NCBI RefSeq assembly: GCF_016653315.1
Contig: NZ_NHSH01000081.1
Span: forward strand, 1 to 41,812
From: Halochromatium roseum
Lineage (GTDB): Bacteria > Pseudomonadota > Gammaproteobacteria > Chromatiales > Chromatiaceae
Direction: 5' to 3'
DNA length: 41,812 nucleotides
In this document: positions 33,140 to 41,812 of the stretch, in pieces
How positions within the stretch are numbered: position 1 is the first letter of the stretch
Layout of the letters: each line of letters starts with the position of its first letter
Made by a program: the position numbers and the translations under genes
The notes under the pieces: generated by a model
Told to the model about the DNA's origin: nothing
What the model saw: only the letters and a program-made list of their open reading frames with translations
Databases searched by the model: none

Positions 33140-35914
33140 CTACTGTGGCCGGTGCTTCAACGCCGCCTGTGCGGCTGCCAAGCGCGCAACCGGCACGCGC
33201 GGACCCGAGCAACTGACATAGTCGAGCCCCGCCTGGTCGCAGAACGAGATCGACGCCGGATGGCCACCATGCTCACCGCAGATGCCGACATGGAGATCGG
33301 CGCGCACACTGCGGCCCCAATCCACGGCCAGTTGCATCAGCTTGCCAACGCCCTTCTCGTCTAGGACCTCGAACGGATTGTCTTGCAGGACATTCGATTG
33401 GTTGTAGAGCGGCAGGAACTTGTTTTCGGCATCCTCGCGCGAGAATGAGAACACGGCCTGAGTCAGGTCATTAGTGCCGAAGGAGAAGAATTCGGCCTCG
33501 GCGGCCAAGGACTCGGCACGCATGCAGGCGCGCACCACCTCGATCATGGTACCGAACTTGAACTTGACCGGCTGGCCATGCTTGGCCTGCACCTCGGCAT
33601 GGGCCTCATCGACATAGGCCTTCACGCGCTTCAGCTCCTGCACCGTACAGACCTGCGGCACCTTGATCTGCGGCTGGATGTCGATACCGGCCTGGGCACA
33701 TTCGGCCGCCGCCTCCAGGATCGCGCGCACCTGCATCTTATAGATCTCTGGGAAGGAGATCCCTAAGCGCACACCGCGATGGCCAAGCATCGGGTTGGTC
33801 TCGTGCAGCGCACGCACCTTCTTCAGCATCGCCTCCTTCTTCGCGATCGCCTCCTCGACCATCATCGGATCCATCACCCGGCGCACCGCGTCGAACTCGT
33901 CGCGCGCCTTATCGGGCGTATGCAGCAGGCCCATCGAGCCGGCCAACGCGGTCATGCCACGGGTCGCGCCGGCGAGTGCCCGCAAATCGGCCAGGTCTTG
34001 CTCGAGCTGATGCTCATCCGGCAGGAACTCATGGATCGGCGGATCGAGCAGCCGAATGGTCACCGGATTCGGTGCCATCACCTCAAACAGCTCGCGGAAG
34101 TCCTGCCGCTGCAGCGGTAGCAAGGCCTCAAGCGCCTCATCGCGCTTTTCTGGGGTCTCCGCGACGATCATCTCGATCACCAACGGCAGACGATCGGTGG
34201 CGTTGAACATGCGCTCGGTGCGCGCTAAGCCGATACCGACCGCGCCATACTTGCGGGCGTTACGGGCATCCTCAGGGGTATCGGCGTTGGCCATCACCTT
34301 CAGCCGCGCGACCTCGTCGGCCCATTGCAGCAAGGTCGAGAGCTCAGGCGTGAAGTCAGGCTCGACGGTCGCGATCTCACCGAGATAGACGCGGCCTGAG
34401 GAGCCATCGATGGTGATGGTGTCGCCTTCTTTGAAGCTGGTCGCACCAACGATCGCCTCGCGCCGCGAAACATCGACACTGATGCCCTCAGCACCCGCAA
34501 CACAGGGCTTGCCCATGCCGCGCGCCACCACCGCCGCATGCGAGGTCTTACCGCCGCGTGCGGTCAGGATGCCCTCGGAGGCGAAGAAGCCATGGATATC
34601 CTCAGGCTTGGTCTCCTCACGCACCAGGATCACCTTCTGGCCTAGTTCATGGCCGAGCTGATGGGCGCGATCGGCATCGAACACCGCAATACCGGCCGCG
34701 GCGCCCGGTGAGGCTGGCAGGCCTTGAGCGACCGGCTCCACCTTCGAGTTTGGGTCCAGACGCGGGAATAGCATCTGCTCTAGACTCAGCGGCTCGATAC
34801 GCTGCAGCGCCTGTTCCTTGCTGATCAGGCCCTCTTGCTCCATCTCCACTGAGGTGCGCACCATGCCATGCGCGTTCATCTTGCCGTTGCGCGTTTGCAG
34901 GCAATAGAGCACACCGCGCTCAATGGTGAACTCGAAGTCTTGCACCTCGCGGTAATGCGTCTCGAGCTTCGCGCGCAGCTCGGCCAACTCCTCGGCCATC
35001 TGCGGCATCTCGACCGTCAGCCGATCGAGCGGCTTCGGGGTGCGGATACCGGCGACCACGTCCTCACCCTGGGCATTGATCAGGTACTCGCCGTAGAGCT
35101 TGTTCTCGCCCGTGCCGGGGTTACGGGTGAATCCGACCCCGGTGGCCGAGTCGTTACCGCGGTTGCCGAACACCATGGTGCAGATGTTCACCGCGGTGCC
35201 ATTGGCCATCTCGGGCGTGATATGGAACTGGTTGCGGTAGTCAACCGCGCGGCGCCCCATCCAGCTGTTGAAGACCGCCTTGACCGCGATCTCGAGCTGA
35301 ACCATGGGGTCAGAGGGGAACGGCTTGCCGGTGTGCTCCTCAACCACCTTTAAGAAGCGCTCACTCATCTCCTTGAGATCAGTCGCCGAGAGGTCGACGT
35401 CTTGCTTGGCGTGCGCGGCCTCCTTGACGATGTTGAACTCATGGTCGAAGGCCTCGTCAGAGACGCCGAGCGCCACCTTGCCGAACAGCTGGATGAAACG
35501 CCGATAAGAGTCGTAGCCAAAGCGCTCATCGCCAGTGGCCTTGATCTCGCCTTGCAGTGTTTCCGCGTTCAGGCCCAGGTTTAGGATGGTATCCATCATG
35601 CCCGGCATCGACATCGCCGAGCCCGAGCGCACCGAGACCAGCAGCGGATTATCAGGGTTACCGAAGCCCTTGCCGGTCTTACGCTCAAGCGCCGCCATCT
35701 GCGCCTGCACCTCATCCATCACGCCGGCCGGCAGTTGCCGATCAGGCGTCTCCAGATACGCCAGGCAGGCCTCGGTGGTGATGACGAAGCCGGGCGGGAC
35801 GTTGAGGCCAATCTGCGTCATCTCACAGAGGTTGGCACCCTTGCCGCCGAGCAGCTTTTTGTTCTTGCCATCGCCTTCGTCGAAGGCAAATACCCATTTG
35901 GTCGTCTCGGTCAT
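33140..35914 (-). CDS. ppdK: Pyruvate, phosphate dikinase
   Basis: Interconverts pyruvate, ATP and phosphate with phosphoenolpyruvate, AMP and pyrophosphate, linking glycolysis and gluconeogenesis. The 924-residue product has the N-terminal ATP-grasp domain (LLGGKGANLCEM near 20-31, GSGAMSMPGMMDTILNLG-type segment), the phosphohistidine loop GGKTSHAAVVARGMGKPCV (His about 459) and the PEP/pyruvate barrel with FGTNDLTQAVFSFSRED and CGEHGGHP near the end. I chose the ATG at 35914, with AGGA eight bases upstream, over the open extension to 36163. Single gene with its own terminator. Confidence 0.96.
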   Translation of the reverse strand: MTETTKWVFAFDEGDGKNKKLLGGKGANLCEMTQIGLNVPPGFVITTEACLAYLETPDRQLPAGVMDEVQAQMAALERKTGKGFGNPDNPLLVSVRSGSAMSMPGMMDTILNLGLNAETLQGEIKATGDERFGYDSYRRFIQLFGKVALGVSDEAFDHEFNIVKEAAHAKQDVDLSATDLKEMSERFLKVVEEHTGKPFPSDPMVQLEIAVKAVFNSWMGRRAVDYRNQFHITPEMANGTAVNICTMVFGNRGNDSATGVGFTRNPGTGENKLYGEYLINAQGEDVVAGIRTPKPLDRLTVEMPQMAEELAELRAKLETHYREVQDFEFTIERGVLYCLQTRNGKMNAHGMVRTSVEMEQEGLISKEQALQRIEPLSLEQMLFPRLDPNSKVEPVAQGLPASPGAAAGIAVFDADRAHQLGHELGQKVILVREETKPEDIHGFFASEGILTARGGKTSHAAVVARGMGKPCVAGAEGISVDVSRREAIVGATSFKEGDTITIDGSSGRVYLGEIATVEPDFTPELSTLLQWADEVARLKVMANADTPEDARNARKYGAVGIGLARTERMFNATDRLPLVIEMIVAETPEKRDEALEALLPLQRQDFRELFEVMAPNPVTIRLLDPPIHEFLPDEHQLEQDLADLRALAGATRGMTALAGSMGLLHTPDKARDEFDAVRRVMDPMMVEEAIAKKEAMLKKVRALHETNPMLGHRGVRLGISFPEIYKMQVRAILEAAAECAQAGIDIQPQIKVPQVCTVQELKRVKAYVDEAHAEVQAKHGQPVKFKFGTMIEVVRACMRAESLAAEAEFFSFGTNDLTQAVFSFSREDAENKFLPLYNQSNVLQDNPFEVLDEKGVGKLMQLAVDWGRSVRADLHVGICGEHGGHPASISFCDQAGLDYVSCSGPRVPVARLAAAQAALKHRPQ

Positions 35915-36058
35915 GTTTTCAGTCCTCGGGTTAGGGGAATGTGGAGGGTCGGGGTTATCAATGCTGTGTATTTGAACCAGCACAGCTGCAGTTGGGAAGT
36001 GTCCGAAATCAATTGGTCGCAGAGTAACATGCCATATTCTGATGTTGGATGACATAAG

Positions 36059-36099
36059 GGAGTCAGACACCATTGAAAAAATGATTTTACTCTGACCCC
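36059..36099. repeat. REP-like imperfect palindrome
   Basis: GGAGTCAGA (36059-36067) and TCTGACCCC (36091-36099) are nine-base arms with one mismatch around an AT-rich 23-base centre. The GGGGTCAGAGTAAAA-type arm resembles ends that I associate with REP/IS200-like (RAYT) transposase genes in gammaproteobacteria; no such transposase is in the window, so this would be a solo element. Assignment is tentative. Confidence 0.5.
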
Positions 36100-36218
36100 T
36101 TTGGAAAAAATTGCCTATCTTAAGCCTCTTCACCACCAGCGACAGCCTCCGATAGCCATTCACACAGACTTGCGCACAGACTGAGCCTGCAAGTCCTGAT
36201 ATTTTTCGTGCACTTTAT

Positions 36219-36248
36219 CGCTCATCAGCGCTCATCAGCGCTCATCAG
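36219..36248 (+). repeat. Triple 10-bp tandem repeat
   Basis: Three exact copies of CGCTCATCAG in tandem, followed by a decayed copy (CCTTCATCAA). Located 170 bp upstream of the valS start, outside any gene. Confidence 0.85.
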
Positions 36249-36416
36249 CCTTCATCAACAGGAACGGCTGTAGCAGCGTGAACCCCGACTCGGGGCCTCG
36301 AGCCGTTTATACTGCAGGCCTTCACTCCAGACCTGATCACCCTCGTCGTGCAACCAGGGCCGGCAAAGACATCGACACCGCATCAGCGCCACATCAAGAC
36401 GCGCAGGATTCCCGCC

Positions 36417-39400
36417 ATGTTGGACAAGACCTACGACCCCAAAACCATTGAAACCCTCTGGTATCAGCACTGGGAGCAAGCCGGCTGGTTTGCACCAGAC
36501 CTAGGCGCTGGAGCCAAGTCCGATGTCCACGGCGGTGGCGGTGAGCGACGCGGTAACCGTGAACGCGGAAGTGAAGGTCGCGGCGAGACGAGCGTCGAGG
36601 GCCAAAGCGCCGCCGCGCCGCCCTTCTGCATCATGATCCCGCCGCCAAACGTCACCGGCAGCCTGCACATGGGCCACGGCTTCAACAACGCGATCATGGA
36701 CGCACTGGTGCGCTACCACCGCATGCGCGGCGAGCCGACCCTCTGGCAGCCGGGCACCGACCACGCCGGCATCGCCACCCAGATGGTGGTCGAGCGCCAG
36801 CTTGAGGCGCAGGGTCAGAGCCGCCATGACCTTGGCCGCGAGGCCTTCATCGAGCGCATCTGGGAGTGGAAGGCCGAATCCGGCGGCACCATCACCCAGC
36901 AGCTGCGTCGGCTCGGCTCCTCGCTCGACTGGCGGCATGAGCGCTTCACCATGGACCAAGGGCTGTCCAAAGCCGTGATCGAGGTCTTCGTGCGGCTGTT
37001 CGAGGAGGGCTTGATCTACCGCGGCAAGCGGCTGGTGAACTGGGACCCGGTGCTGCACACCGCGATCTCGGATCTGGAGGTGATCGCCGAGGAAGAGGCC
37101 GGACACATGTGGGATCTCAAGTACCCACTGAGCAACGGCACCGGCGCGATGATCGTCTCTACCACTCGCCCGGAGACCATGCTCGGCGACTGCGCGGTGG
37201 CGGTGAACCCCGAGGATGAGCGCTACAGGCACCTGATCGGCGAGACCGTGGAGCTGCCGCTGACCGGGCGGCGCATCCCGATCATCGCCGATGAGCATGC
37301 CGACCCGGAACTCGGCACCGGCTGCGTGAAGATCACCCCGGCGCATGATTTCAATGACCATGCGGTCTGGCTACGTCATCGCGACGAGAGCCCGATCGCC
37401 GATCAGCCGCACGGCGGCCTGATCAATCTGTTCACCGTCGACGCCGCGATCCGCGCCAACACGCCCGAGGAAGGCGAGCTGATCCCGAGCGCCTATGTCG
37501 GTCTCGATCGCTATCAGGCGCGCGCGCGCATCCTCGCCGATCTCGAGGCGCAGGGGCTGCTGGTGCAGGAGCGCGATCACCGGCTGCCGGTGCCGCGCGG
37601 CGACCGCTCCGGGGCCGTGGTCGAACCCTACCTGACCGATCAGTGGTATGTACGCATCGAGCCGCTGGCCAAGCCCGCCATCGAAGCGGTCGAAAAGGGT
37701 CAGATCCGCTTCGTTCCGGACAACTGGAAGAACACCTATTTTGAATGGATGCGCAATATCCAAGACTGGTGCATCAGCCGCCAGCTCTGGTGGGGCCATC
37801 GCATCCCGGCCTGGTACGACGACCAAGGCAACATCTACGTCGGCCGCTCCGAGGACGAAGTGCGCGACAAGCACAGGCTGAGCGCGGATTACGCGCTGCG
37901 CCAAGACGAAGACATCCTCGACACCTGGTTCAGCTCCGCACTCTGGCCCTTTAGTACGCTCGGCTGGCCGCCTGAGCACACTGCCGAGCTAACGCAGAAC
38001 AACCAGCAGAGACAGGGCAGCCAGCAGACGCAACACAGTCAGCAGGCACAGGACAGCCAGCAGGAGGCGAACAAGCAGCAAGAGCCGGGCGGCCAGCAGC
38101 AGACACAGCTCGACCGCCTTGCCACCTTCTACCCGACCTCGGTACTGGTCACCGGCTTCGACATCATCTTCTTCTGGGTCGCCCGGATGATCATGATGGG
38201 ACTCAAGTTCATGGGCGATGTGCCGTTCCGCGACGTCTACATCCATGGCTTGGTGCGCGATGCCCAAGGCAATAAGATGTCGAAGTCCAAGGGCAACGTG
38301 CTTGACCCCATTGATCTGATCGACGGCATTGAGCTTGAGCCCCTGGTTGCCAAGCGCACCAAGGGCATGATGCAGCCGCAGCTCGCCGACAAGATTGCCA
38401 AGCAGACGCGCAAGGAATTCCCCCAGGGCATCCCCGCCTTCGGCACCGACGCACTGAGATTCACCTTCGCCGCGCTCGCCACCACCGGCCGCGACATCAA
38501 GCTCGACCTCGGCCGCGTCGAGGGCTATCGCAACTTCTGCAATAAGCTCTGGAATGCCTCACGCTATGTGCTGATGAACACCGAGGGGGAAGATTGCGGC
38601 AGCGGGTTGATCGCCGCCCCAGCGCTGGAGCTGAGCGCCGCCGACCGATGGATTCGGAGTCGCTTGAACAAGACTATCGGCGTGGTGCGTGAAGCGCTGG
38701 ACGGCTACCGCTTCGACCTCGCCGCTCAGGCCATCTATGAATTCACCTGGAGCGAGTTCTGCGACTGGTATCTCGAACTCTGCAAGCCAGTCCTGACCAG
38801 CGAGACCGCTTCCGAGGCCGCCAAACGGGGAACCCGTTGGACCCTGGTGCAGACGCTTGAAGGTCTGTTACGCCTCACCCATCCCTTCATGCCTTTCATC
38901 ACCGAGGAGATCTGGCAGAAGGTGCGGCCGCTGGCCGCCCTCCGCCATGTCGACAACAGCCATCGTGCCGATGGCACACAGGGCAGCGATCAACATGACG
39001 GCGGAACCCAGGTAGGGGCATCGGGAGGGGCATCGGGAGCCAGAGCGAGTAGCGCGCCGATCAGCACGACAGGCAGTTTCAAGCCTAGCGATCAGCACGA
39101 GACCATCATGCTCGCACCCTACCCGATCCCGGACAACGCCCTCGAGGATGTCGAGGCCGAGGCCGAAATCCGTTGGGTGCAACAGTTCATCCTCGGCGTG
39201 CGCCGCATCAAAGGTGAGATGAACATCGCACCCTCAAAACAGCTCCCGGTGCTGATCGCCAACGCCCATGAACGCGACCTGCAATGGCTCGAACAGGCCC
39301 GCCCCTATCTCGACTTCCTCGCCCGCACCGAGTCGATCCGCTTGCTCGATGACGAAACCGAAGCGCCCGAATCCGCCATTGCCTTGGTCGGCGCAATGAA

Positions 39401-39635
39401 GATCCTGATCCCGATGGCCGGTCTGATCGACAAGGACGCCGAACTCAAGCGGCTCGACAAAGAGATCGCCAAACTCAAGGCCGACATCGAGCGCATCGAG
39501 GGCAAGCTCGCCAATCCTAACTTCGTCGACAAGGCCCCGGCGGCGGTGGTCGACAAGGAACGCGAGCGCGTCGCCGAGCAACAGGCCGCGCTTGATAACC
39601 TGAGCCAGCAGCGGGAGCGGATCGCGGCGTTGTGA
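36417..39635 (+). CDS. valS: Valyl-tRNA synthetase with low-complexity insertions
   Basis: Class Ia synthetase that charges tRNA-Val and edits threonine. The start at 36417 (AGGA upstream) begins the family sequence [16 protein letters not shown] is HMGH (84-87), the editing domain holds [18 protein letters not shown] is at 620-624, and a C-terminal coiled coil (about 1000-1070) binds the tRNA elbow. The 1072 residues exceed E. coli's 951 because of three low-complexity inserts: about 30-67 (Gly/Arg/Glu), 527-564 (18 Gln in 38) and about 842-894 (Ser/Gly/His/Asp). All catalytic motifs are intact, so the enzyme should work. Confidence 0.95.
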   Translation: MLDKTYDPKTIETLWYQHWEQAGWFAPDLGAGAKSDVHGGGGERRGNRERGSEGRGETSVEGQSAAAPPFCIMIPPPNVTGSLHMGHGFNNAIMDALVRYHRMRGEPTLWQPGTDHAGIATQMVVERQLEAQGQSRHDLGREAFIERIWEWKAESGGTITQQLRRLGSSLDWRHERFTMDQGLSKAVIEVFVRLFEEGLIYRGKRLVNWDPVLHTAISDLEVIAEEEAGHMWDLKYPLSNGTGAMIVSTTRPETMLGDCAVAVNPEDERYRHLIGETVELPLTGRRIPIIADEHADPELGTGCVKITPAHDFNDHAVWLRHRDESPIADQPHGGLINLFTVDAAIRANTPEEGELIPSAYVGLDRYQARARILADLEAQGLLVQERDHRLPVPRGDRSGAVVEPYLTDQWYVRIEPLAKPAIEAVEKGQIRFVPDNWKNTYFEWMRNIQDWCISRQLWWGHRIPAWYDDQGNIYVGRSEDEVRDKHRLSADYALRQDEDILDTWFSSALWPFSTLGWPPEHTAELTQNNQQRQGSQQTQHSQQAQDSQQEANKQQEPGGQQQTQLDRLATFYPTSVLVTGFDIIFFWVARMIMMGLKFMGDVPFRDVYIHGLVRDAQGNKMSKSKGNVLDPIDLIDGIELEPLVAKRTKGMMQPQLADKIAKQTRKEFPQGIPAFGTDALRFTFAALATTGRDIKLDLGRVEGYRNFCNKLWNASRYVLMNTEGEDCGSGLIAAPALELSAADRWIRSRLNKTIGVVREALDGYRFDLAAQAIYEFTWSEFCDWYLELCKPVLTSETASEAAKRGTRWTLVQTLEGLLRLTHPFMPFITEEIWQKVRPLAALRHVDNSHRADGTQGSDQHDGGTQVGASGGASGARASSAPISTTGSFKPSDQHETIMLAPYPIPDNALEDVEAEAEIRWVQQFILGVRRIKGEMNIAPSKQLPVLIANAHERDLQWLEQARPYLDFLARTESIRLLDDETEAPESAIALVGAMKILIPMAGLIDKDAELKRLDKEIAKLKADIERIEGKLANPNFVDKAPAAVVDKERERVAEQQAALDNLSQQRERIAAL
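37995..38108 (+). repeat. Gln-codon-rich low-complexity insert within valS
   Basis: Encodes residues 527-564 of valyl-tRNA synthetase with 18 Gln, mostly as CAG-AA/CAGCAG-type runs. In ordinary ValRS the flanking GWP and FYPTSVL segments are joined by a few residues. It lies in the catalytic domain between the editing insertion and KMSKS. Confidence 0.8.
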
Positions 39636-39786
39636 GTGCACGCCCGCTCCGAGGTGCCACCGATCTCACCGGCGGCAGCGCCTTGAATATCAAGGCCGAG
39701 TCCTAGCGTCTGGGGAATTCTCCGAGGCAGATAGCCGCGCCCTGCTGTCCGAGCACACCCAAGTCACCAAGGGGCATGCAGCCGAT

Positions 39787-41604
39787 TCAGGGCACCACCC
39801 GCCAGACCAGCCGCTCAAAACCCAGCGCGACGATGGCGAAGGCATGCAGCTGTTGCAGACCATGGCGCTCGCGCAAGGTAGCGCCATAGGCGCGCACCTG
39901 CACTTCGGCCTCATCGAGCTTGGCGGCCACCGCTGGCCGTTCGACTAGCGCCTCGCGCGCTTCGGCCCGCGCCTGCTCGCCAGTCAGACCGAGGTCTTTC
40001 AAGCTCAGGTACTTGAATTCGAGCAGCAGATCCAAGGCGGCAAAGCGGCGCATCTCCGGGCGCAGGATCAACGCCAGATCAGCATAACCGCGCTCGGTCT
40101 CGAGCTCGGAGACGACCAGGTAGAGCCGATCCTCGAACAGCAGGGTCAGGAAGGCGAACTTGACCAACAGCTCGTTGCTCCAGCGATAGTCACGATTGGA
40201 GAGCACGGCGAAATAACGTTGCTCGATGAAGTCGCACAGCGGCGCCAGATCGGCCCGCAGATAGAACGCCTCGGCGGCTTGCTGTCCCTGCGCGCGTCCC
40301 TGTTCAGCGGGTAGCCAGCGCGCGCGCAGGCGCTCGACATAGAGCGCGCGAGTGACCAAGTTGGGGATGCGCAGCTTGAGTTTGCCGAGTAGGCCTTCGC
40401 CAGCCAGGGTGAGGATGCCGAAGAAGTACAGCAGCGAGGCCATGAACGGCTGATCCTTGACCGCGGCAAGCACGTCGGCGACACCGAAGCGCTGAACCAG
40501 CTCAGGGATGGTCACGCGGTCATCGCCGCTCAGGGCGTCGATCAACAAGGCTTCGCCACCCGGCAATTGGGCGATATAGATCAGCTTGTTGCGATCCATG
40601 GCCAGGTTTTCATCGAGCAGACGACGGGGCGCGTGGCCCTGCGTGGCGAGCGCCTTGAAAAAGTACAGGCTCAGAGTCGGGTTGTAGAGGCTCTCGCTGG
40701 CCTCTTCGCTGAAACGATAGCCGTTGTAGGCGGTGCGCATAGTTTGTAGCGCCTGATCGGGTGACGTCTGATCGGGCCATCCGTCGCCGCCCTGTCCGAC
40801 CTGCCCGCCCTCCTCGGCCTGCCCGGCCAGTTGTTGCAAGACGGCGACGACTTCAGGCTCGGTGAAGCCGCAGAGGTCGTTGAACTGGGGCAGCAAGTAG
40901 ATGTCTTCGCCGACGTTGTAACCTCTGGTCATGTCGCTAAGGACAATGGGTGAGACGCCAGTGATGAAGACCCGGTCCAGTCCCATGCCGCCGGCGGCGG
41001 CCTTGACGGCTTTGAGGACAGTCTTGAGCAGTCCCTCGCCGTAGAGCAAGACCTCATAGCGCGACTGGCTACCGTCGCGCCGGGCCATCAAGACCTCGTT
41101 GGCGAAGTTGTCGTATTCGTCGATCAGGAGGTAGAGCTTATGCGGGGTTTGCTGCACCGCGACGAGCAGGGAGCGCCAGGAGGACAGGGCGTTGTCGGGA
41201 TGGATCTCGATCGGGCTTGGCAACTGCTCGCGGTAGTGCGCGATAAAGGCCTTGACGCAGTCGTTGAGATGATCATGCACGGCCCGTTCGATATCGCCGA
41301 CCTCGCCATGCGCGGGCACCAGTGAGAAGTCCCACTTCATAATGTAGAACTGGTTGTGCAGCGGGGTCGGCGCCCGGCCGATGGCGAGATCACCGAACAG
41401 CACCTCAAACTCATCGGCGCGCTTGAGATCGTAGTAGTGCTCGAGCATCGACAGCAGCAGGCTCTTGCCGAAGCGCCGTGGGCGCAGAAAGATCAGCTGA
41501 CGGCCGGCGGCCTCGAGCTGCGCGATGCGGTCACTGCGATCCTGGTACCAGTAGCCGTCCCGTCGCAGGGTGCCGAAGTCGCTCAAGCCGTAAGGGAATT
41601 GCAT
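39787..41604 (-). CDS. AAA-ATPase-like/PD-(D/E)XK nuclease superfamily protein
   Basis: 605 residues. The N-terminal AAA-ATPase-like domain (1-230) opens FPYGLSDFGTLRRDGYWYQDRSDR, with the P-loop-like FLRPRRFGKSLLLSMLEHYYD (about 38-58), the Walker-B-like LYLLIDEYDNFANE near 160 and GVSPIVLSDMTRGYN. A C-terminal nuclease-like domain carries a D-x(n)-ExK core (DLALILRPEMRRFAALDLLLEFKYL). Such genes occur in many copies in some bacteria and are suspected mobile or defence elements; function unproven. ATG at 41604 preferred over the TTG at 41634; AGGAG lies upstream. Confidence 0.88.
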   Translation of the reverse strand: MQFPYGLSDFGTLRRDGYWYQDRSDRIAQLEAAGRQLIFLRPRRFGKSLLLSMLEHYYDLKRADEFEVLFGDLAIGRAPTPLHNQFYIMKWDFSLVPAHGEVGDIERAVHDHLNDCVKAFIAHYREQLPSPIEIHPDNALSSWRSLLVAVQQTPHKLYLLIDEYDNFANEVLMARRDGSQSRYEVLLYGEGLLKTVLKAVKAAAGGMGLDRVFITGVSPIVLSDMTRGYNVGEDIYLLPQFNDLCGFTEPEVVAVLQQLAGQAEEGGQVGQGGDGWPDQTSPDQALQTMRTAYNGYRFSEEASESLYNPTLSLYFFKALATQGHAPRRLLDENLAMDRNKLIYIAQLPGGEALLIDALSGDDRVTIPELVQRFGVADVLAAVKDQPFMASLLYFFGILTLAGEGLLGKLKLRIPNLVTRALYVERLRARWLPAEQGRAQGQQAAEAFYLRADLAPLCDFIEQRYFAVLSNRDYRWSNELLVKFAFLTLLFEDRLYLVVSELETERGYADLALILRPEMRRFAALDLLLEFKYLSLKDLGLTGEQARAEAREALVERPAVAAKLDEAEVQVRAYGATLRERHGLQQLHAFAIVALGFERLVWRVVP

Positions 41605-41618
41605 CGGAAGACCTGCTC

Positions 41619-41812
41619 CTAAAAACCTAAACAAAGTTGCTCATGGTGGTTTTTCGGTGATTCGCTCTCCGTTGATAGCGCCCTGGCGGGCGAGCAACTG
41701 GAGTCCGGGTTGGGCAGTCTCAACCGGAGGCGCTCAGTCCGCGCTTGCAGGATCGCCTTCACCTGTCGATACGGCGTGAACCGCTCGATGTCCGGATCGG
41801 TTAACCGTGCCA
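41619..41812 (-). other. Open frame at the window edge, possible gene end
   Basis: A minus-strand frame without a stop enters the window at 41810 and ends at TAG (41619-41621). Its first residues (ARLTDPDIERFTPYRQVKAI) look protein-like but the rest is Ser/Pro/His-rich. It overlaps the upstream region of the AAA-ATPase-like gene. It could be the 3' end of a neighbouring gene or a chance frame. Confidence 0.25.

Larger units (their letters stand above)
35915..36416. other. Divergent ppdK/valS intergenic region with repeats
   Basis: 502 bp with no recognised gene. It contains a REP-like palindrome (36059-36099), a triple 10-bp repeat (36219-36248), a short CCCCG-ACT-CGGGG hairpin (36283-36295) and a TATACT -10-like box (36308-36313) that could serve valS, though without a good -35. 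Minus-strand frames here read as short broken peptides only. Confidence 0.55.

Noticed and set aside
35915-36163. In-frame 83-codon extension upstream of ppdK
   Set aside because: The family N-terminus begins at 35914, with a ribosome-binding site there; the extension crosses the REP-like palindrome and has no similarity to dikinases.
1-41812. CRISPR arrays, tRNA genes, complete insertion sequences or prophage
   Set aside because: No regularly spaced repeats, no cloverleaf-like tRNA sequence and no transposase or phage structural gene could be found by reading both strands.

Overview
The window is about 41.8 kb of GC-rich chromosomal DNA from a gammaproteobacterium. The 16S rRNA 5' end, the tyrS-rrn junction, the dxs/gloB/lnt/mpl/ubiX cluster, the erpA/argC block and the general gene style suggest a purple sulfur bacterium of the Chromatiales (probably Chromatiaceae). 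The family-level placement is inference from style and gene content; no photosynthesis or sulfur-oxidation gene lies in the window.

Left part (1-9903). The window opens inside the 5' end of a 16S rRNA gene on the minus strand. Its leader carries boxA and a near-consensus sigma70 promoter, with tyrS just upstream. A short single-pass membrane ORF follows on the plus strand. Then comes a minus-strand block: rubredoxin, an A-type Fe-S carrier with a Cys-rich tail, argC, a coiled-coil membrane protein (DUF6776 type) and erpA. On the plus strand lie hemL and a DedA-PAP2-LssY fusion protein.

Middle (9271-23930). A minus-strand run, probably one operon, holds dxs, gloB, lnt, a small membrane protein, mpl and ubiX, covering isoprenoid precursors, envelope biogenesis and quinone synthesis. 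Beside it is a cbpA-cbpM-glutaminyl cyclotransferase operon and a Ycf46-like AAA ATPase. Then leuA and a family 4/5-type uracil-DNA glycosylase with a very long low-complexity linker read on the plus strand.

Accessory zone (23931-30101). This contains tandem repeats, a truncated AAA-ATPase-like gene, and a four-gene minus-strand unit (KfrA-like HTH/coiled-coil protein, CRR6-like protein, lrgA, lrgB). That unit is divergent from a NaChBac-type voltage-gated sodium channel, with nested inverted repeats between the two start codons. A secreted phosphodiester glycosidase-like protein, a ProQ/FinO protein and a vapBC locus with a truncated toxin follow.

Right part (30102-41812). Two small membrane/lipoprotein genes, a conserved 103-residue protein, a short-chain dehydrogenase and a small membrane protein precede ppdK, which has a clear intrinsic terminator. 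After a 500-bp intergenic region with a REP-like palindrome and a triple 10-bp repeat comes valS, whose product carries three low-complexity insertions. The window ends with an intact AAA-ATPase/PD-(D/E)XK protein that is the full-length relative of the fragment at 24 kb.

The best candidates for something undescribed are the KfrA-like/CRR6-like/LrgAB-sodium channel divergon, the pseudo-phosphatase DedA fusion and the Gln-rich insertions in valyl-tRNA synthetase.
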